The translations under genes and the position numbers were made by a program. From an uncultured Oscillospiraceae bacterium (GTDB lineage: Bacteria > Bacillota_A > Clostridia > Oscillospirales > Oscillospiraceae), in NCBI GenBank assembly GCA_900757695.1, contig CAAEOU010000320.1, positions 1 to 12,263 of the forward strand: DNA of 12,263 nucleotides. Reading direction: 5' to 3'. Every line of letters begins with the position of its first letter. The stretch's first letter is position 1. This document shows, one piece after another, positions 1 through 7,864 of the stretch. A model generated the notes under the pieces. It was given only the letters and a program-made list of their open reading frames with translations. It was not told the DNA's origin and ran no database searches.

Positions 1-1
1 C

Positions 2-571
2 CGCCGGTCCTGCCGCCACTACAAGCCGGAGGCACCCGTCACAGCCGAGGAGCTGCAAGCGCTTTTGCAGGCCGCACGGGCCTGTCCCACCGCCAAGAAT
101 CTACAGGGAACCCGCTACATCACCGTGACCAAAGCCATTCCACAGCTGCTGGATGCCGCCCTCAGCAGTCTCGGCAAAGTAGGCCGTGGGCAGCTGCAAA
201 CTGCCACCGCCCCCGACGAAATACGCCGTGCCAACAACTTTATCGCTTGGGCAAAGCAGCGCAAAACGGATCAGACCTTTGACCCGCTGTTCTTCCATGC
301 TCCCCTGCTGTTGATGTTTGTATGTAAATCCGGGGATCCCCGGGACGCTGCCGGTGCCGCCGCCTATACTGAGCTCATGGCCGCCCAGCTGGGTCTTGGC
401 TGCCTCTACAGCGGCTACTTTACCGCCTGTGCCGCCGGAAGCGAGGAGCTCAGGTCACTGCTGGGGCTTGCACCAGACGAGCAGGTGGCCCGCTGCCTTG
501 TGCTGGGCCACCCGGATGTGAAATTCCAGCGTACAGCGCCCCGTCGGAGCATCTCCCTGACAGAGCTTTAA
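2..571 (+). CDS. Nitroreductase family protein, 5'-truncated by window edge
   Basis: An open frame runs in from the left edge, so the true start is outside; 189 residues are visible. The visible part opens with RRSCRHYKPEAPVT followed by LLQAARACPTAKNLQ. This is the usual beginning of the nitroreductase (FMN-dependent) fold, where the Arg-Arg-Ser-x-Arg stretch contacts the flavin phosphate. Downstream, LGLGCLYSGYF and the closing LVLGHPDVKFQRTAPRR match the C-terminal part of the family. That closing pattern is common in clostridial proteins where an N-terminal 2[4Fe-4S] ferredoxin domain is fused to the nitroreductase domain; whether a ferredoxin part precedes here cannot be seen. Likely role: NAD(P)H- or ferredoxin-linked reduction of nitro compounds, quinones or related substrates in the cytoplasm. 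An internal TTG at 65 is not the start, because homology continues upstream of it. It ends 12 bases before the convergent M23 gene. Confidence 0.8.
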   Translation, partial: RRSCRHYKPEAPVTAEELQALLQAARACPTAKNLQGTRYITVTKAIPQLLDAALSSLGKVGRGQLQTATAPDEIRRANNFIAWAKQRKTDQTFDPLFFHAPLLLMFVCKSGDPRDAAGAAAYTELMAAQLGLGCLYSGYFTACAAGSEELRSLLGLAPDEQVARCLVLGHPDVKFQRTAPRRSISLTEL

Positions 572-583
572 GGGTCAATTTTA

Positions 584-1564
584 TCATTCCGGAAGCGGTT
601 CCCGATCCAGATCTACATAAGCATAGGCTCTGCGGTAGCATCCGGTAGTCTCGTCCCGTACCACGGTCACTGGATGCTGCCGCAGTAATTCTACAATGGG
701 ATAGGCATTGATCCAGATCTCCTGCCCCCCTCGGCGGCGCTCCTCATCAAAGATCAGCTCGATGCCAAAATGCAGGTGTACCTGCTGGATGTTATTGGTA
801 TTTTCCTTTGCGGAGTAGCCGGTCCGGCCCATATAGCCGATGATATCCCCGGCATTCACCGTGTCCCCCACTTGAAGCCCCGGTGCAAAGGGGCAGTCCT
901 TTCGGAGATGGGCGTAATAGTAATAGCGCTTTTGATCGAAAGACCGAATTCCTACCCGCCAGCCGCCATACCGGTTCCAGCCCAGCGCCTCCACGGTTCC
1001 GCCCTCCACGGCGGCAATGGGAGAACCAAGGCTGCCCATGAGATCATTGCCCAAATGCGGGCGCTTATAACCATAGCTTCGTGCAGCACCGAAGTCCTGA
1101 CAGTGGGTAAATCCCCACCCGCCTGCCACCGGGCAGAAGGCCTTGAGACCGTATTGTGGATTCCATGTACCATCCGCCTGCTGCACCCCGTAGCTGCCCT
1201 TCAGGCCGCCCAGAACCGCCTCATAGGCTCTGCAATAGTATCGGTAGTATTTTGCCAGCACGCCCAGCTGCTGTTCCGGTGCTTCGTCACTGCCAAGTGC
1301 CTTTGCCGCATCCTGTACCTGCGCATTGGACACCTTTCCGCCACCGTTCCGGGTTGCGGCAAAGGCCAGAATTTCGATCCAGTCCAGCGGCTTCTCCTGC
1401 CCCTGAGAAGCAATATCCAGCTGAAGCGCCGTTTCCAGCGCCTCCACAGGAACGTCAAAATCCACCCATTTTATGGGCTCGTCTGCAGCAGCTGCGTGCC
1501 CAAATGTCACACAAAGAGAAAATAGGAACACAAAAATGATCCGGCGCAAGTAAAACCACCTCAC
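584..1564 (-). CDS. Secreted M23 family metallopeptidase (LytM-like)
   Basis: 326 residues from a GTG start. Residues 9-27 form a hydrophobic signal peptide (RRIIFVFLFSLCVTFGHAAA). Residues 30-150 are a helical N-terminal part containing a WIEIL segment and KYYRYYCRAYEAVLGG. Residues 155-272 are the M23 domain. Its zinc ligands and catalytic histidines are visible: H170 and D174 in HLGND, H219 in YYYYAHLRKD, and H263/H265 in HLHFG. The family hydrolyses peptide cross-links in peptidoglycan, so this is probably an extracytoplasmic cell-wall hydrolase. The whole pattern (RSYGYKRPHLGND, GWRVGIRSFDQKRYYYYAHLRK) resembles a long, well-conserved clostridial M23 protein of about this size. Start choice is uncertain. 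The GTG has no clear ribosome site, whereas TTG at codon 6 lies six bases after AGGTGG and would give a more compact signal peptide. No convincing promoter was found upstream. Confidence 0.88.
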   Translation of the reverse strand: MRWFYLRRIIFVFLFSLCVTFGHAAAADEPIKWVDFDVPVEALETALQLDIASQGQEKPLDWIEILAFAATRNGGGKVSNAQVQDAAKALGSDEAPEQQLGVLAKYYRYYCRAYEAVLGGLKGSYGVQQADGTWNPQYGLKAFCPVAGGWGFTHCQDFGAARSYGYKRPHLGNDLMGSLGSPIAAVEGGTVEALGWNRYGGWRVGIRSFDQKRYYYYAHLRKDCPFAPGLQVGDTVNAGDIIGYMGRTGYSAKENTNNIQQVHLHFGIELIFDEERRRGGQEIWINAYPIVELLRQHPVTVVRDETTGCYRRAYAYVDLDREPLPE

Positions 1565-1793
1565 GGTTTAACCTGTGCCGTTTTCTGCTTTTTATGGCTG
1601 AGAATTTTTGGATGTTTGCGATTGCAGCCCTTCCCCGAAGGGATTCTCTTGTGCAGCTTTCATGACTTTTTCCGGTTTCTATTGTGAACTACTGCCAAAA
1701 TTTGAATTTCATCTTGCATTTCCAGAAGGAATATGCTACCATGCATACCGTTATCATATAAACAAACCAGCTACCAGAAAGGAGGTCGGCACT
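1565..1793. other. Divergent intergenic region between M23 gene and ABC leader ORF
   Basis: 229 bases separating the M23 gene (minus strand) from the 37-codon leader ORF (plus strand). It holds the candidate leader promoter listed separately. It also holds a short inverted repeat at 1628-1642 (CCCTTC, 3-base loop, GAAGGG) with no following T-tract, so it is not a convincing terminator. No promoter for the M23 gene could be picked with confidence. No gene with a ribosome binding site is present in this stretch. Confidence 0.6.
1714..1742 (+). promoter_or_regulatory. Candidate sigma-A promoter of the leader-ABC operon
   Basis: TTGCAT (1714-1719), a 17-base spacer, then TACCAT (1737-1742). The -10 is preceded by TGC, giving an extended -10 (TGnTACCAT). 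The -35 matches only in its TTG, so the call rests on spacing and the extended -10. Transcription would begin near 1749, about 45 bases before the leader start codon. Confidence 0.35.
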
Positions 1794-1907
1794 ATGAAGG
1801 TTCTTAAAAATGTATCCGTATTCGCATCTGTAATGCCTCATCTGAAGGGACAGGTCTATCTCGTCATATTTGCCGGCCGTGGTGGAAGGATTCTGGCCGC
1901 AGCATAG
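1794..1907 (+). CDS. 37-codon leader peptide of the ABC exporter operon
   Basis: A short ORF starting at ATG 1794, preceded by AAAGGAGG, one of the best ribosome binding sites in the window, with normal spacing. The peptide begins MKVLKNVSVF and ends AGRGGRILAAA. It is 37 residues long, mildly basic, with one hydrophobic stretch (VYLVIFAG) that is too short and charged at the edges for a confident membrane helix. It lies 120 bases upstream of the first ABC subunit, and a strong intrinsic terminator sits in between. I do not recognise the peptide by family. The arrangement matches the bmrB leader before bmrCD of Bacillus subtilis, where ribosome stalling on the leader relieves termination. A hairpin spans its stop codon. 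Alternative: a small secreted or modified peptide exported by the neighbouring transporter. There is no Cys, Ser/Thr-rich core or double-Gly cleavage leader of the usual kind, so I favour the leader role. Confidence 0.75.
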   Translation: MKVLKNVSVFASVMPHLKGQVYLVIFAGRGGRILAAA

Positions 1908-1914
1908 CGCTGCG
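1898..1914 (+). other. Hairpin spanning the leader-peptide stop codon
   Basis: CGCAGC (1898-1903) pairs perfectly with GCTGCG (1909-1914) around a five-base loop containing the TAG stop. A ribosome at the end of the leader ORF would melt it. Its 3' arm could then pair weakly (1910-1914 with 1931-1935, five pairs including one G-U) with the 5' arm of the terminator. It is therefore a candidate 1:2 element of an attenuator. Confidence 0.45.
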
Positions 1915-1928
1915 CCGGGCTTGTTTGC

Positions 1929-1958
1929 AACGCGGACGAATTATCGTTCGCGTTTTTT
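1929..1958 (+). terminator. Intrinsic terminator / attenuator between leader ORF and ABC genes
   Basis: The stem is ACGCGGACGA (1930-1939) with TCGTTCGCGT (1944-1953), fully paired with one G-U, plus A1929-T1954, around an ATTA loop. A run of six T (1953-1958) follows at once. It lies after the leader stop codon and about 70 bases before the first ABC start. A terminator here, inside what is otherwise one transcription unit, is best read as an attenuator: transcription stops unless translation of the leader is perturbed. Confidence 0.85.
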
Positions 1959-2027
1959 GTCGCCCTTTTTCATCCAGTTCCTTACATTCCGGCCATCAGA
2001 TTTCAAAAGAAAGGAAGGTGTATCCCC

Positions 2028-3818
2028 TTGAACCGATCCAAAACCTGCGCCGCCATCTGGCGGTATACCAAAGGTCAGCGTGTAAAATTCATGCTGGCAT
2101 TCCTGCTGCTGATTCTCGAACTGCTGCTGAGCTTTGTAACGCCGTTGGTACTGTCCGTCACCATCGACTCCGTGATCGGCAGTGCGCCCCTCAGCGCCCC
2201 ATGGTATTTTACATGGCTTCTGTCACTTTGCGGCGGCCTCAGCTTCATCCGCAGTCACATGATCATTATGAGCATCCTCATCGTTGTAATGGCCCTGCTG
2301 TCCGGCCTGCTGTCGTTTCTCCGGCCCTGCCTCACAGCCTCTGCGGCCTTTCATACAGCGAAAACGCTGCGGGATCGTTTTTACCAGCACGTTCAGAATC
2401 TCCCTTACCGTTATCTCAGCGAAACCCAGACCGGTGATCTGGTGCAGCGTGCCACCAGCGACATCGACACCACCCAGCGTTTTCTCTCCAACGTTATGCT
2501 GGAGCTTCTTCGGACCGTTTTCCTGCTGGCAGTTGGCTTTGTGCTCATGGCCTCTCTGAACCTGCCCCTGACGCTGATCTCCTTTGCCATGGTACCGGTG
2601 ATCATCGCAGATTCCCTGATCTTCGTAAAAAAGATCGACCGTCTGGCCGAATCCTTTGAGCATCAGGAAAGTCAGGTCTATACCGTCATTCAGGAAAACC
2701 TCACCGGCGCACGGGTGGTCCGTGCCTTTGGCCGGGAGCGCTTTGAGCTGGATAAAATGCAGGTGGAAAACGAAAAGCTCCGCAGCAGTTTGTTTGCTCT
2801 GAACGGAATGCTGGCCCGACTCTGGTGCAGTCTCGATATTCTCACCGGCATTCAGATTGCTGCCGTCACCATCTTCGGTATTATTTTTACCGTAAATGGA
2901 CGGATCACGCTGGGCCAGTACACCGCATTTCTCTCCTATGTCACTATTTTCCTGATGCCGGTACAGGATTTCGGACGTGTCCTTGGTTCCTTCAGCCGTG
3001 CGCTGATCGCCGCAGGCCGGGTAGAAGAAATTCTGGAAGTCCCAGAGGAAGATCCCACCACCCACGGCCTGACGCCGCCCATGTCCGGTGACATCTGCTT
3101 CCGGGATGTCAGCTTCTCCTTTGGTGATGCCCCGGTGCTTCAGCATCTGAACCTCACCATCCACGGCGGCGAAACCGTCGCCATACTGGGCGGCACCGGC
3201 AGTGGAAAGTCCACCATAATCCAGCTGTTGGAGCGGCTCTATGAACCGGATTCCGGCTTCATCTCCATTGGCGGCATCAACATTCAGGAAATTGGGAAGC
3301 ACTATCTCCGGGATCACATCGGCATGGTCATGCAGGAGCCCTATCTCTATTCCAAAACCATCGGGGCAAACATCGGCATCAAAGATGCCGCTCCGAACGC
3401 CGACCAGATCACTGCCGCCGCCAAAATTGCCTGCATCCACGAGGATATCATGCACTTCTCAGCGGGCTATGATACCGTCATCGGAGAACGCGGCGTTACC
3501 CTGTCCGGCGGGCAAAAACAGCGCGTGGCCATCGCCCGTGCCATTTTAGAGGACAGTGACATTCTGATCTTCGATGACGCCCTGTCCGCTGTAGACACCC
3601 GCACAGACCAGAGCATCCGTGCTGCGCTGAAGCAGCGGCGCAGCGGTGTTACCACGATCATCATTTCTCACAGAATTTCTACGCTGATGGAAGCCGACCG
3701 GATCTTTGTACTCTCCCAAGGCTCCGTAGCGGAATCCGGCACCCATCAGCAGCTGATCCAGAAGGAAGACGGCCTCTATCGCAGGGTCTATGATATTCAG
3801 ACCCGAAAGGACGCCTGA
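2028..3818 (+). CDS. ABC exporter half-transporter, BmrC-like subunit (degenerate ATP site)
   Basis: 596 residues from TTG at 2028, seven bases after GGAAGGTG; the first ATG lies inside the first membrane helix, so TTG is preferred. Residues 20-320 are the membrane domain, about six helices with the usual long cytoplasmic loops. Residues 355-596 are the nucleotide-binding domain: Walker A GGTGSGKST (388-396), Q-loop Q436, intact signature LSGGQ (492-496), Walker B ILIFDD (512-517), D-loop SAVD and H-loop H548. The residue after the Walker B aspartate is D517, not the catalytic glutamate. This is the hallmark of the degenerate-site subunit of heterodimeric exporters such as BmrC. It works with the next gene as a drug or lipid exporter in the cytoplasmic membrane. 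Expression is probably controlled by the upstream leader and attenuator. The two coding regions are separated by 36 bases. Confidence 0.93.
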   Translation: MNRSKTCAAIWRYTKGQRVKFMLAFLLLILELLLSFVTPLVLSVTIDSVIGSAPLSAPWYFTWLLSLCGGLSFIRSHMIIMSILIVVMALLSGLLSFLRPCLTASAAFHTAKTLRDRFYQHVQNLPYRYLSETQTGDLVQRATSDIDTTQRFLSNVMLELLRTVFLLAVGFVLMASLNLPLTLISFAMVPVIIADSLIFVKKIDRLAESFEHQESQVYTVIQENLTGARVVRAFGRERFELDKMQVENEKLRSSLFALNGMLARLWCSLDILTGIQIAAVTIFGIIFTVNGRITLGQYTAFLSYVTIFLMPVQDFGRVLGSFSRALIAAGRVEEILEVPEEDPTTHGLTPPMSGDICFRDVSFSFGDAPVLQHLNLTIHGGETVAILGGTGSGKSTIIQLLERLYEPDSGFISIGGINIQEIGKHYLRDHIGMVMQEPYLYSKTIGANIGIKDAAPNADQITAAAKIACIHEDIMHFSAGYDTVIGERGVTLSGGQKQRVAIARAILEDSDILIFDDALSAVDTRTDQSIRAALKQRRSGVTTIIISHRISTLMEADRIFVLSQGSVAESGTHQQLIQKEDGLYRRVYDIQTRKDA

Positions 3819-3854
3819 TCCCCCTGCCACACTTCATCGAAAGGAGTGAATCCA

Positions 3855-5675
3855 ATGAACGAACAAAATTATGCCGCCCAGAAGGTCAAGCTTTCCACAT
3901 GGAAAACGATTCTGGGGTGTACCGGCAATCACATGAAGTTTTTTGCGCTGATTCTTGGCTCCGGCATGGCGCTGGGGCTGATGCAGCTGTTTGCATCCTT
4001 TCTGAACATGTACCTCATCGACCATTTTCTGCAAACCCGCAATCTGAAAGGCTTTCCTCCCATTGCGGTACTGGTGGTGCTGGTACAGCTCAGCTATGCC
4101 TTTCTGGCCTATGGCTTCTGCTATGGAGCAGGCAGGCTTGAGGGACATCTTTCCGCCGACCTTCGGCTGTACGCCTTTGAAAAGCTGCAAACCATGAGCT
4201 TTTCCTATTTTGACAAGATGTCCGTGGGCTATCTGCTTTCAAGGCTCACCAGCGATATCTCACGAACCGTAGAGACCATCTCATGGAACTGTATTGACGT
4301 AGGCTTTGGGCTTATGTCCATTCTCGCCTCGCTGATCGGTATGTTTGCGGTAAACCCAAAGCTGGCTTTGATCATCATTGCCATTGTTCCACCGCTGGCG
4401 CTGGTGTCTGTCTTCTTTCAAAAGCGCATTCTGAAGCATCACCGGGAAACAAGGCGGCTCAACAGTATGATGACCTCCGGCTTCAACGAGGGCATCACCG
4501 GAGCCGTTACCACAAAAACTCTGGTACGGGAGGAACTGAATCTTCAGGAATTTACCGATACCACCGGGAAGCTTCAAGCTGCGAATTTCCGCGCTGCAAG
4601 CGTCTCGGCCCTCTACCTCCCCATTGCGTCCCTGATTATCTCCTTTGCTACCGCAGGGGTTCTGTACGCCGGCGGCAGCGATGTGCGGGCCGGGGTGCTC
4701 ACCATCGGTACACTGAACTTCTTTATGAATATCGGCAATATGCTCTTCCAGCCCATTCGGAACTTTGCAGCCGTCTTTGCGGACCTGCAATCCTGTCAGG
4801 CCGCCGCAGAGCGCGTTGCCGATGTACTCACTGCTCAGCCGGACATTCAGGACACCCCGGAGGTGATCCAAAAATACGGCACCCTGCTGGATCCCAGACG
4901 TCAAAATTGGGAGCCCATTGCCGGGGCCGTGGATTTTGATCACGTCACCTTCCGATATGCCCAGGAAACCGTTCTGGAAGACTTTTCCCTCCATGTGAAC
5001 CCGGGAGAGACCATTGCGTTGGTGGGAGAAACCGGAAGCGGTAAATCCACCATCGTCAATTTGCTCTGCCGCTTTTACGAGCCCCAGCAGGGCCGTATCC
5101 TGATTGACGGCAAGGATGTCCGCCAGCGCAGTCAGCTCTGGCTGCAATCCAGCCTTGGCTATGTACTGCAGGCTCCGCACCTGTTTTCCGGGACGATCCG
5201 TGACAATATTCGCTATGGAAATCTGGATGCGTCCGAAGCTGAGATCCGTCATGCGGCAGCCATGGTTGGAGCCGATGCCTTTATTCAGAAGCTGGATCAG
5301 GGCTATGATACCGAGGTAGGAGAAGGCGGCAGCCTGCTCTCCACGGGGCAAAAACAGCTGATCTCCTTTGCCCGGGCCATACTGGCTGATCCACGAATCT
5401 TTGTACTGGACGAAGCCACTTCCTCCATTGATACAGAATCCGAGATGCAGATCCAATCTGCCATTGAGACGCTGCTCTCCTCCCGTACCAGCTTTGTGGT
5501 AGCACATCGACTCAGCACCATCCGAAATGCGGACCGCATTCTGGTGATCCACAAGGGCAAAATTCTGGAGCAGGGCACCCATACGCAGCTGATGGCCCAA
5601 CGTGGCCGCTACTATCAGCTGTATCTGGGAACCAATCTACAGGAAAACATCGAAGAGTCCATACAGGCCATATAA
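3855..5675 (+). CDS. ABC exporter half-transporter, BmrD-like subunit (catalytic Glu)
   Basis: 606 residues. The start is ATG 3855, eight bases after AAAGGAG; a GTG at 3846 in the same frame overlaps that ribosome site and is rejected. Residues 20-320 are the six-helix exporter membrane domain. Residues 355-600 are the nucleotide-binding domain: Walker A GETGSGKST (391-399), Q-loop Q439, signature LSTGQ (495-499, second-position Gly replaced by Ser/Thr pattern), Walker B IFVLDE with D519 and catalytic E520, and H-loop H551. A canonical catalytic Glu with a deviant signature is exactly complementary to the upstream partner, which has Asp instead of Glu but a perfect LSGGQ. Together they build one active and one degenerate ATP site. 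This is the second gene of the operon, followed by a terminator that begins at its stop codon. The exported substrate is unknown; multidrug export is the likely class. Confidence 0.93.
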   Translation: MNEQNYAAQKVKLSTWKTILGCTGNHMKFFALILGSGMALGLMQLFASFLNMYLIDHFLQTRNLKGFPPIAVLVVLVQLSYAFLAYGFCYGAGRLEGHLSADLRLYAFEKLQTMSFSYFDKMSVGYLLSRLTSDISRTVETISWNCIDVGFGLMSILASLIGMFAVNPKLALIIIAIVPPLALVSVFFQKRILKHHRETRRLNSMMTSGFNEGITGAVTTKTLVREELNLQEFTDTTGKLQAANFRAASVSALYLPIASLIISFATAGVLYAGGSDVRAGVLTIGTLNFFMNIGNMLFQPIRNFAAVFADLQSCQAAAERVADVLTAQPDIQDTPEVIQKYGTLLDPRRQNWEPIAGAVDFDHVTFRYAQETVLEDFSLHVNPGETIALVGETGSGKSTIVNLLCRFYEPQQGRILIDGKDVRQRSQLWLQSSLGYVLQAPHLFSGTIRDNIRYGNLDASEAEIRHAAAMVGADAFIQKLDQGYDTEVGEGGSLLSTGQKQLISFARAILADPRIFVLDEATSSIDTESEMQIQSAIETLLSSRTSFVVAHRLSTIRNADRILVIHKGKILEQGTHTQLMAQRGRYYQLYLGTNLQENIEESIQAI

Positions 5676-5712
5676 AAAAATCCGCTGCCCCACACAGGAG
5701 CAGCGGATTTTT
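5674..5712. terminator. Bidirectional intrinsic terminator between convergent genes
   Basis: AAATCCGCTGC (5678-5688) pairs with GCAGCGGATTT (5700-5710). It ends in five T on the plus strand and, read the other way, in seven U-coding positions (A-run 5674-5680). It can stop the ABC operon rightwards and the flavo-reductase gene leftwards; the minus-strand U-tract is the better one. Its left end overlaps the ABC stop codon. Confidence 0.88.
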
Positions 5713-5719
5713 ATTAAAT

Positions 5720-7708
5720 TTAGATGCGAGTCGCAGCATCGAATGCCATTCTGGTGGCAGTACGCACATTCTTTGCAATGACGCAGTCACCGATGGGCAT
5801 AAAGTCGGGAGCAGTCATGCGGAAGCTCTCAGCCAGATCCTGACGGGGACGCATGCCGGAGGACATAACCACAACGTCGCAGGGAACGAACTGCTCGTTG
5901 CCGTCCTTATCCACGAAGCTGACACCCTCGGTGGTGATGCCGGTGCAGCGAGCGCCGGTATAGATGTCCACGCACTTCTCCATCTTACCCAGCATTACGC
6001 CGCGGGTTAGGTGGAAGGTCTCGGGGCACAGCTCAGGCAGCATCTCAATGATGGATACCTTCTTGCCCTTTTCGGCCAGCGCCAGAGCGGTCTCACAGCC
6101 GACCTCGCCGCCGCCGATGAGAACCACACGCTCACCGATCTCATCGATGTGCTTGTAGCACTCCTCTGCGATCATGACGTTGGAGCCATCGGTGCCGGGG
6201 ATGGGGGGAACAAAGGCGTTTGCGCCCACAGCAGCCAGAACCCAGTCTGCCTTCTGTGCTTCGATCAGCTCGGGGGTCGCCTCGGTGTTCAGCAGGACCT
6301 TGATACCCAGCTTCTTCACCAGATTGATCTGATAGTTCATGAACTTAGCCAGATCATACTTAAAGGAAACCTGCTCAGAGAATACAAGCTTGCCGCCCAG
6401 ACGGTCTGCCTTCTCGTAGATGGTAACATCATGGCCGCGCTTTGCAGCAATGATGGCAGCCTCCATACCGGAGGGGCCGCCGCCGATGATAATGACCTTC
6501 TTGGGCGTAGTGGTCTCGGGGATCAGGTCCTTCAGCTGGTTCTCACGGCCCACAGTGGGGTTGACGGAACATGCAAAGGCCTTTGTGGAGGGCTTGGAAT
6601 ACTCCAGGCAGTGGAAGCACTTGATGCAGGGGATAATCTCGTCCTCCTGACCATGACGTGCCTTTTCGGGCATTTCCGGATCAGCGATGGTACCACGTGC
6701 CATGGCAACAAAGTCAGCGCCGCCGGTGGCCAGAGTCTCTTCAATGAACTTGGGATCCTGGAAAGCGCCCAGGGTCAGCACAGGCTGAGGAACACCCAGC
6801 TCCTTGATCTTCCGGGCAAAGCGGGCATTCTGGCCGGGCTTATGGAAGATCGTGGGATGCATAATGGCCTCGGTGCCGGGAATGGACATATTGCCTGCGG
6901 AAATGTGGGCAATGTCAATACGATCCCCTGCCATACGCAGGAACTCGGCAATATCCTCGGGCTTCAGCTGCTTGTCAGCATTGGGATAGCCAACCTCGTC
7001 AGCCAGCTCACATCCGGAGATACGGTACTCAATGAGGATCTTGTGGCCAACTCTCTTGCGGATGGCATCCAGAATCATCATGGGGAACCGGCAGCGGTTC
7101 TCAAAGGAGCCGCCGAACTCATCGGTACGATGGTTGAACAGAGGGCTCATGAACCGGTTGATGACCAGACCATGGCCGCCGTGGATCAGAATGGAGTCAA
7201 AGCCCACAGCAACAGCCTGCTCGGCAACATTGGCATAATCCTCGGCAATGGCCTCCATGGCCTCACGGGTCAGCATGGGACGCTCGGAGCCGTCGGGGCC
7301 GGGAGTACCATCTACAGAGTAGAAGAAGTGCTCACCCTCACCCTTCTTGCCGCCGGTCCAGCCGGAATAGAAGAAGGCCAGAAGCTCAATGGAAGCCTTG
7401 GCGCCATAGTAGTGGATCTGATCCACGCACTTCTGCCAATAACGGTGATAAGTCGTCTGACGTAGGTCAAGGTTATGCCAGCCGGGACGGAAGGGTGCCA
7501 TGGAATTCATGTCATGGCCGGCAATGGTCACGGAAGCGGTGCCGCCGCGTGCCTTTTCCACATAATATGCACGATAGGCATCGGTGGGATAGGGCTCATC
7601 GGTCTGAAGCAGATGCGGCGTAGCAGGCGCCTGAAAAATGCGGTTTTTATACACCACATTGCCAACTCTCATGGGAGAGAACAACGTGGGGTACTCAGGA
7701 TGTGTCAT
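5720..7708 (-). CDS. Old Yellow Enzyme/2,4-dienoyl-CoA reductase-type flavo-Fe-S oxidoreductase
   Basis: 662 residues; ATG 8 bases after AAGGAGG. Residues 5-345 form the FMN-binding TIM barrel of the Old Yellow Enzyme family, with the active-site pair H176/H179 in IHGGHG followed by RFMSPLFNHRTDEFGGSFENR. Four cysteines, C361, C364, C367 and C380, form the CxxCxxC...C ligand set of a [4Fe-4S] cluster. Residues 404-435 hold a first dinucleotide motif (GGGPSGMEAA) and 528-556 a second (GGGEVGCETA), so FAD and NAD(P)H bind in the C-terminal half. This is the layout of FadH, enoate reductase, BaiCD/BaiH and daidzein reductase. They pass hydride via FAD and Fe-S to FMN and reduce an activated C=C bond. 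Length fits the family. It has its own promoter and lies downstream of the crotonase/SnoaL genes, suggesting reduction of an unsaturated carbonyl intermediate in the same pathway. Substrate not determinable from sequence. Confidence 0.9.
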   Translation of the reverse strand: MTHPEYPTLFSPMRVGNVVYKNRIFQAPATPHLLQTDEPYPTDAYRAYYVEKARGGTASVTIAGHDMNSMAPFRPGWHNLDLRQTTYHRYWQKCVDQIHYYGAKASIELLAFFYSGWTGGKKGEGEHFFYSVDGTPGPDGSERPMLTREAMEAIAEDYANVAEQAVAVGFDSILIHGGHGLVINRFMSPLFNHRTDEFGGSFENRCRFPMMILDAIRKRVGHKILIEYRISGCELADEVGYPNADKQLKPEDIAEFLRMAGDRIDIAHISAGNMSIPGTEAIMHPTIFHKPGQNARFARKIKELGVPQPVLTLGAFQDPKFIEETLATGGADFVAMARGTIADPEMPEKARHGQEDEIIPCIKCFHCLEYSKPSTKAFACSVNPTVGRENQLKDLIPETTTPKKVIIIGGGPSGMEAAIIAAKRGHDVTIYEKADRLGGKLVFSEQVSFKYDLAKFMNYQINLVKKLGIKVLLNTEATPELIEAQKADWVLAAVGANAFVPPIPGTDGSNVMIAEECYKHIDEIGERVVLIGGGEVGCETALALAEKGKKVSIIEMLPELCPETFHLTRGVMLGKMEKCVDIYTGARCTGITTEGVSFVDKDGNEQFVPCDVVVMSSGMRPRQDLAESFRMTAPDFMPIGDCVIAKNVRTATRMAFDAATRI

Positions 7709-7744
7709 GGTAGTATCCTCCTTGGCGTTATAATAAACGTTTCT

Positions 7745-7773
7745 ATTTTACTCGATTTTGCTTTCAAATGCAA
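7745..7773 (-). promoter_or_regulatory. Sigma-A promoter of the flavo-reductase gene
   Basis: On the minus strand, TTGCAT (7768-7773), a 17-base spacer, then TAAAAT (7745-7750). The predicted transcript start near 7738 leaves a short 30-base leader containing AAGGAGG (7717-7723). This makes the reductase a separately transcribed gene, possibly also reached by readthrough from the ACT gene. Confidence 0.6.
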
Positions 7774-7864
7774 CTATTTTTGCGGGTCATTTTTGTATAT
7801 CCTGTAACAAAATCTGCCTTCCACGAAAAACATGGATCATTACGGCAGCATAGATCACCCGTTT

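Noticed and set aside
1628..1642. Inverted repeat CCCTTC/GAAGGG as a terminator
   Set aside because: No T-tract on either strand and no gene ends nearby.
1794..1907. Small ORF as a RiPP or bacteriocin precursor for the adjacent ABC exporter
   Set aside because: No modification enzyme, peptidase domain or immunity gene nearby, no Cys or Ser/Thr-rich core, and the terminator directly after it favours an attenuation leader. Not fully excluded.
2223..3455. A 410-codon open frame on the minus strand across the first ABC gene
   Set aside because: Antisense shadow of an ABC subunit with all expected motifs; no homology or ribosome site.
3846..3854. GTG start for the second ABC subunit
   Set aside because: It overlaps the ribosome binding site itself; ATG 3855 has ideal spacing.
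6011..7465. A 484-codon open frame on the plus strand across the flavo-reductase gene
   Set aside because: It is antisense to a clear OYE-family gene with intact motifs, has no ribosome site or recognisable domain, and reflects the codon bias of the true gene.
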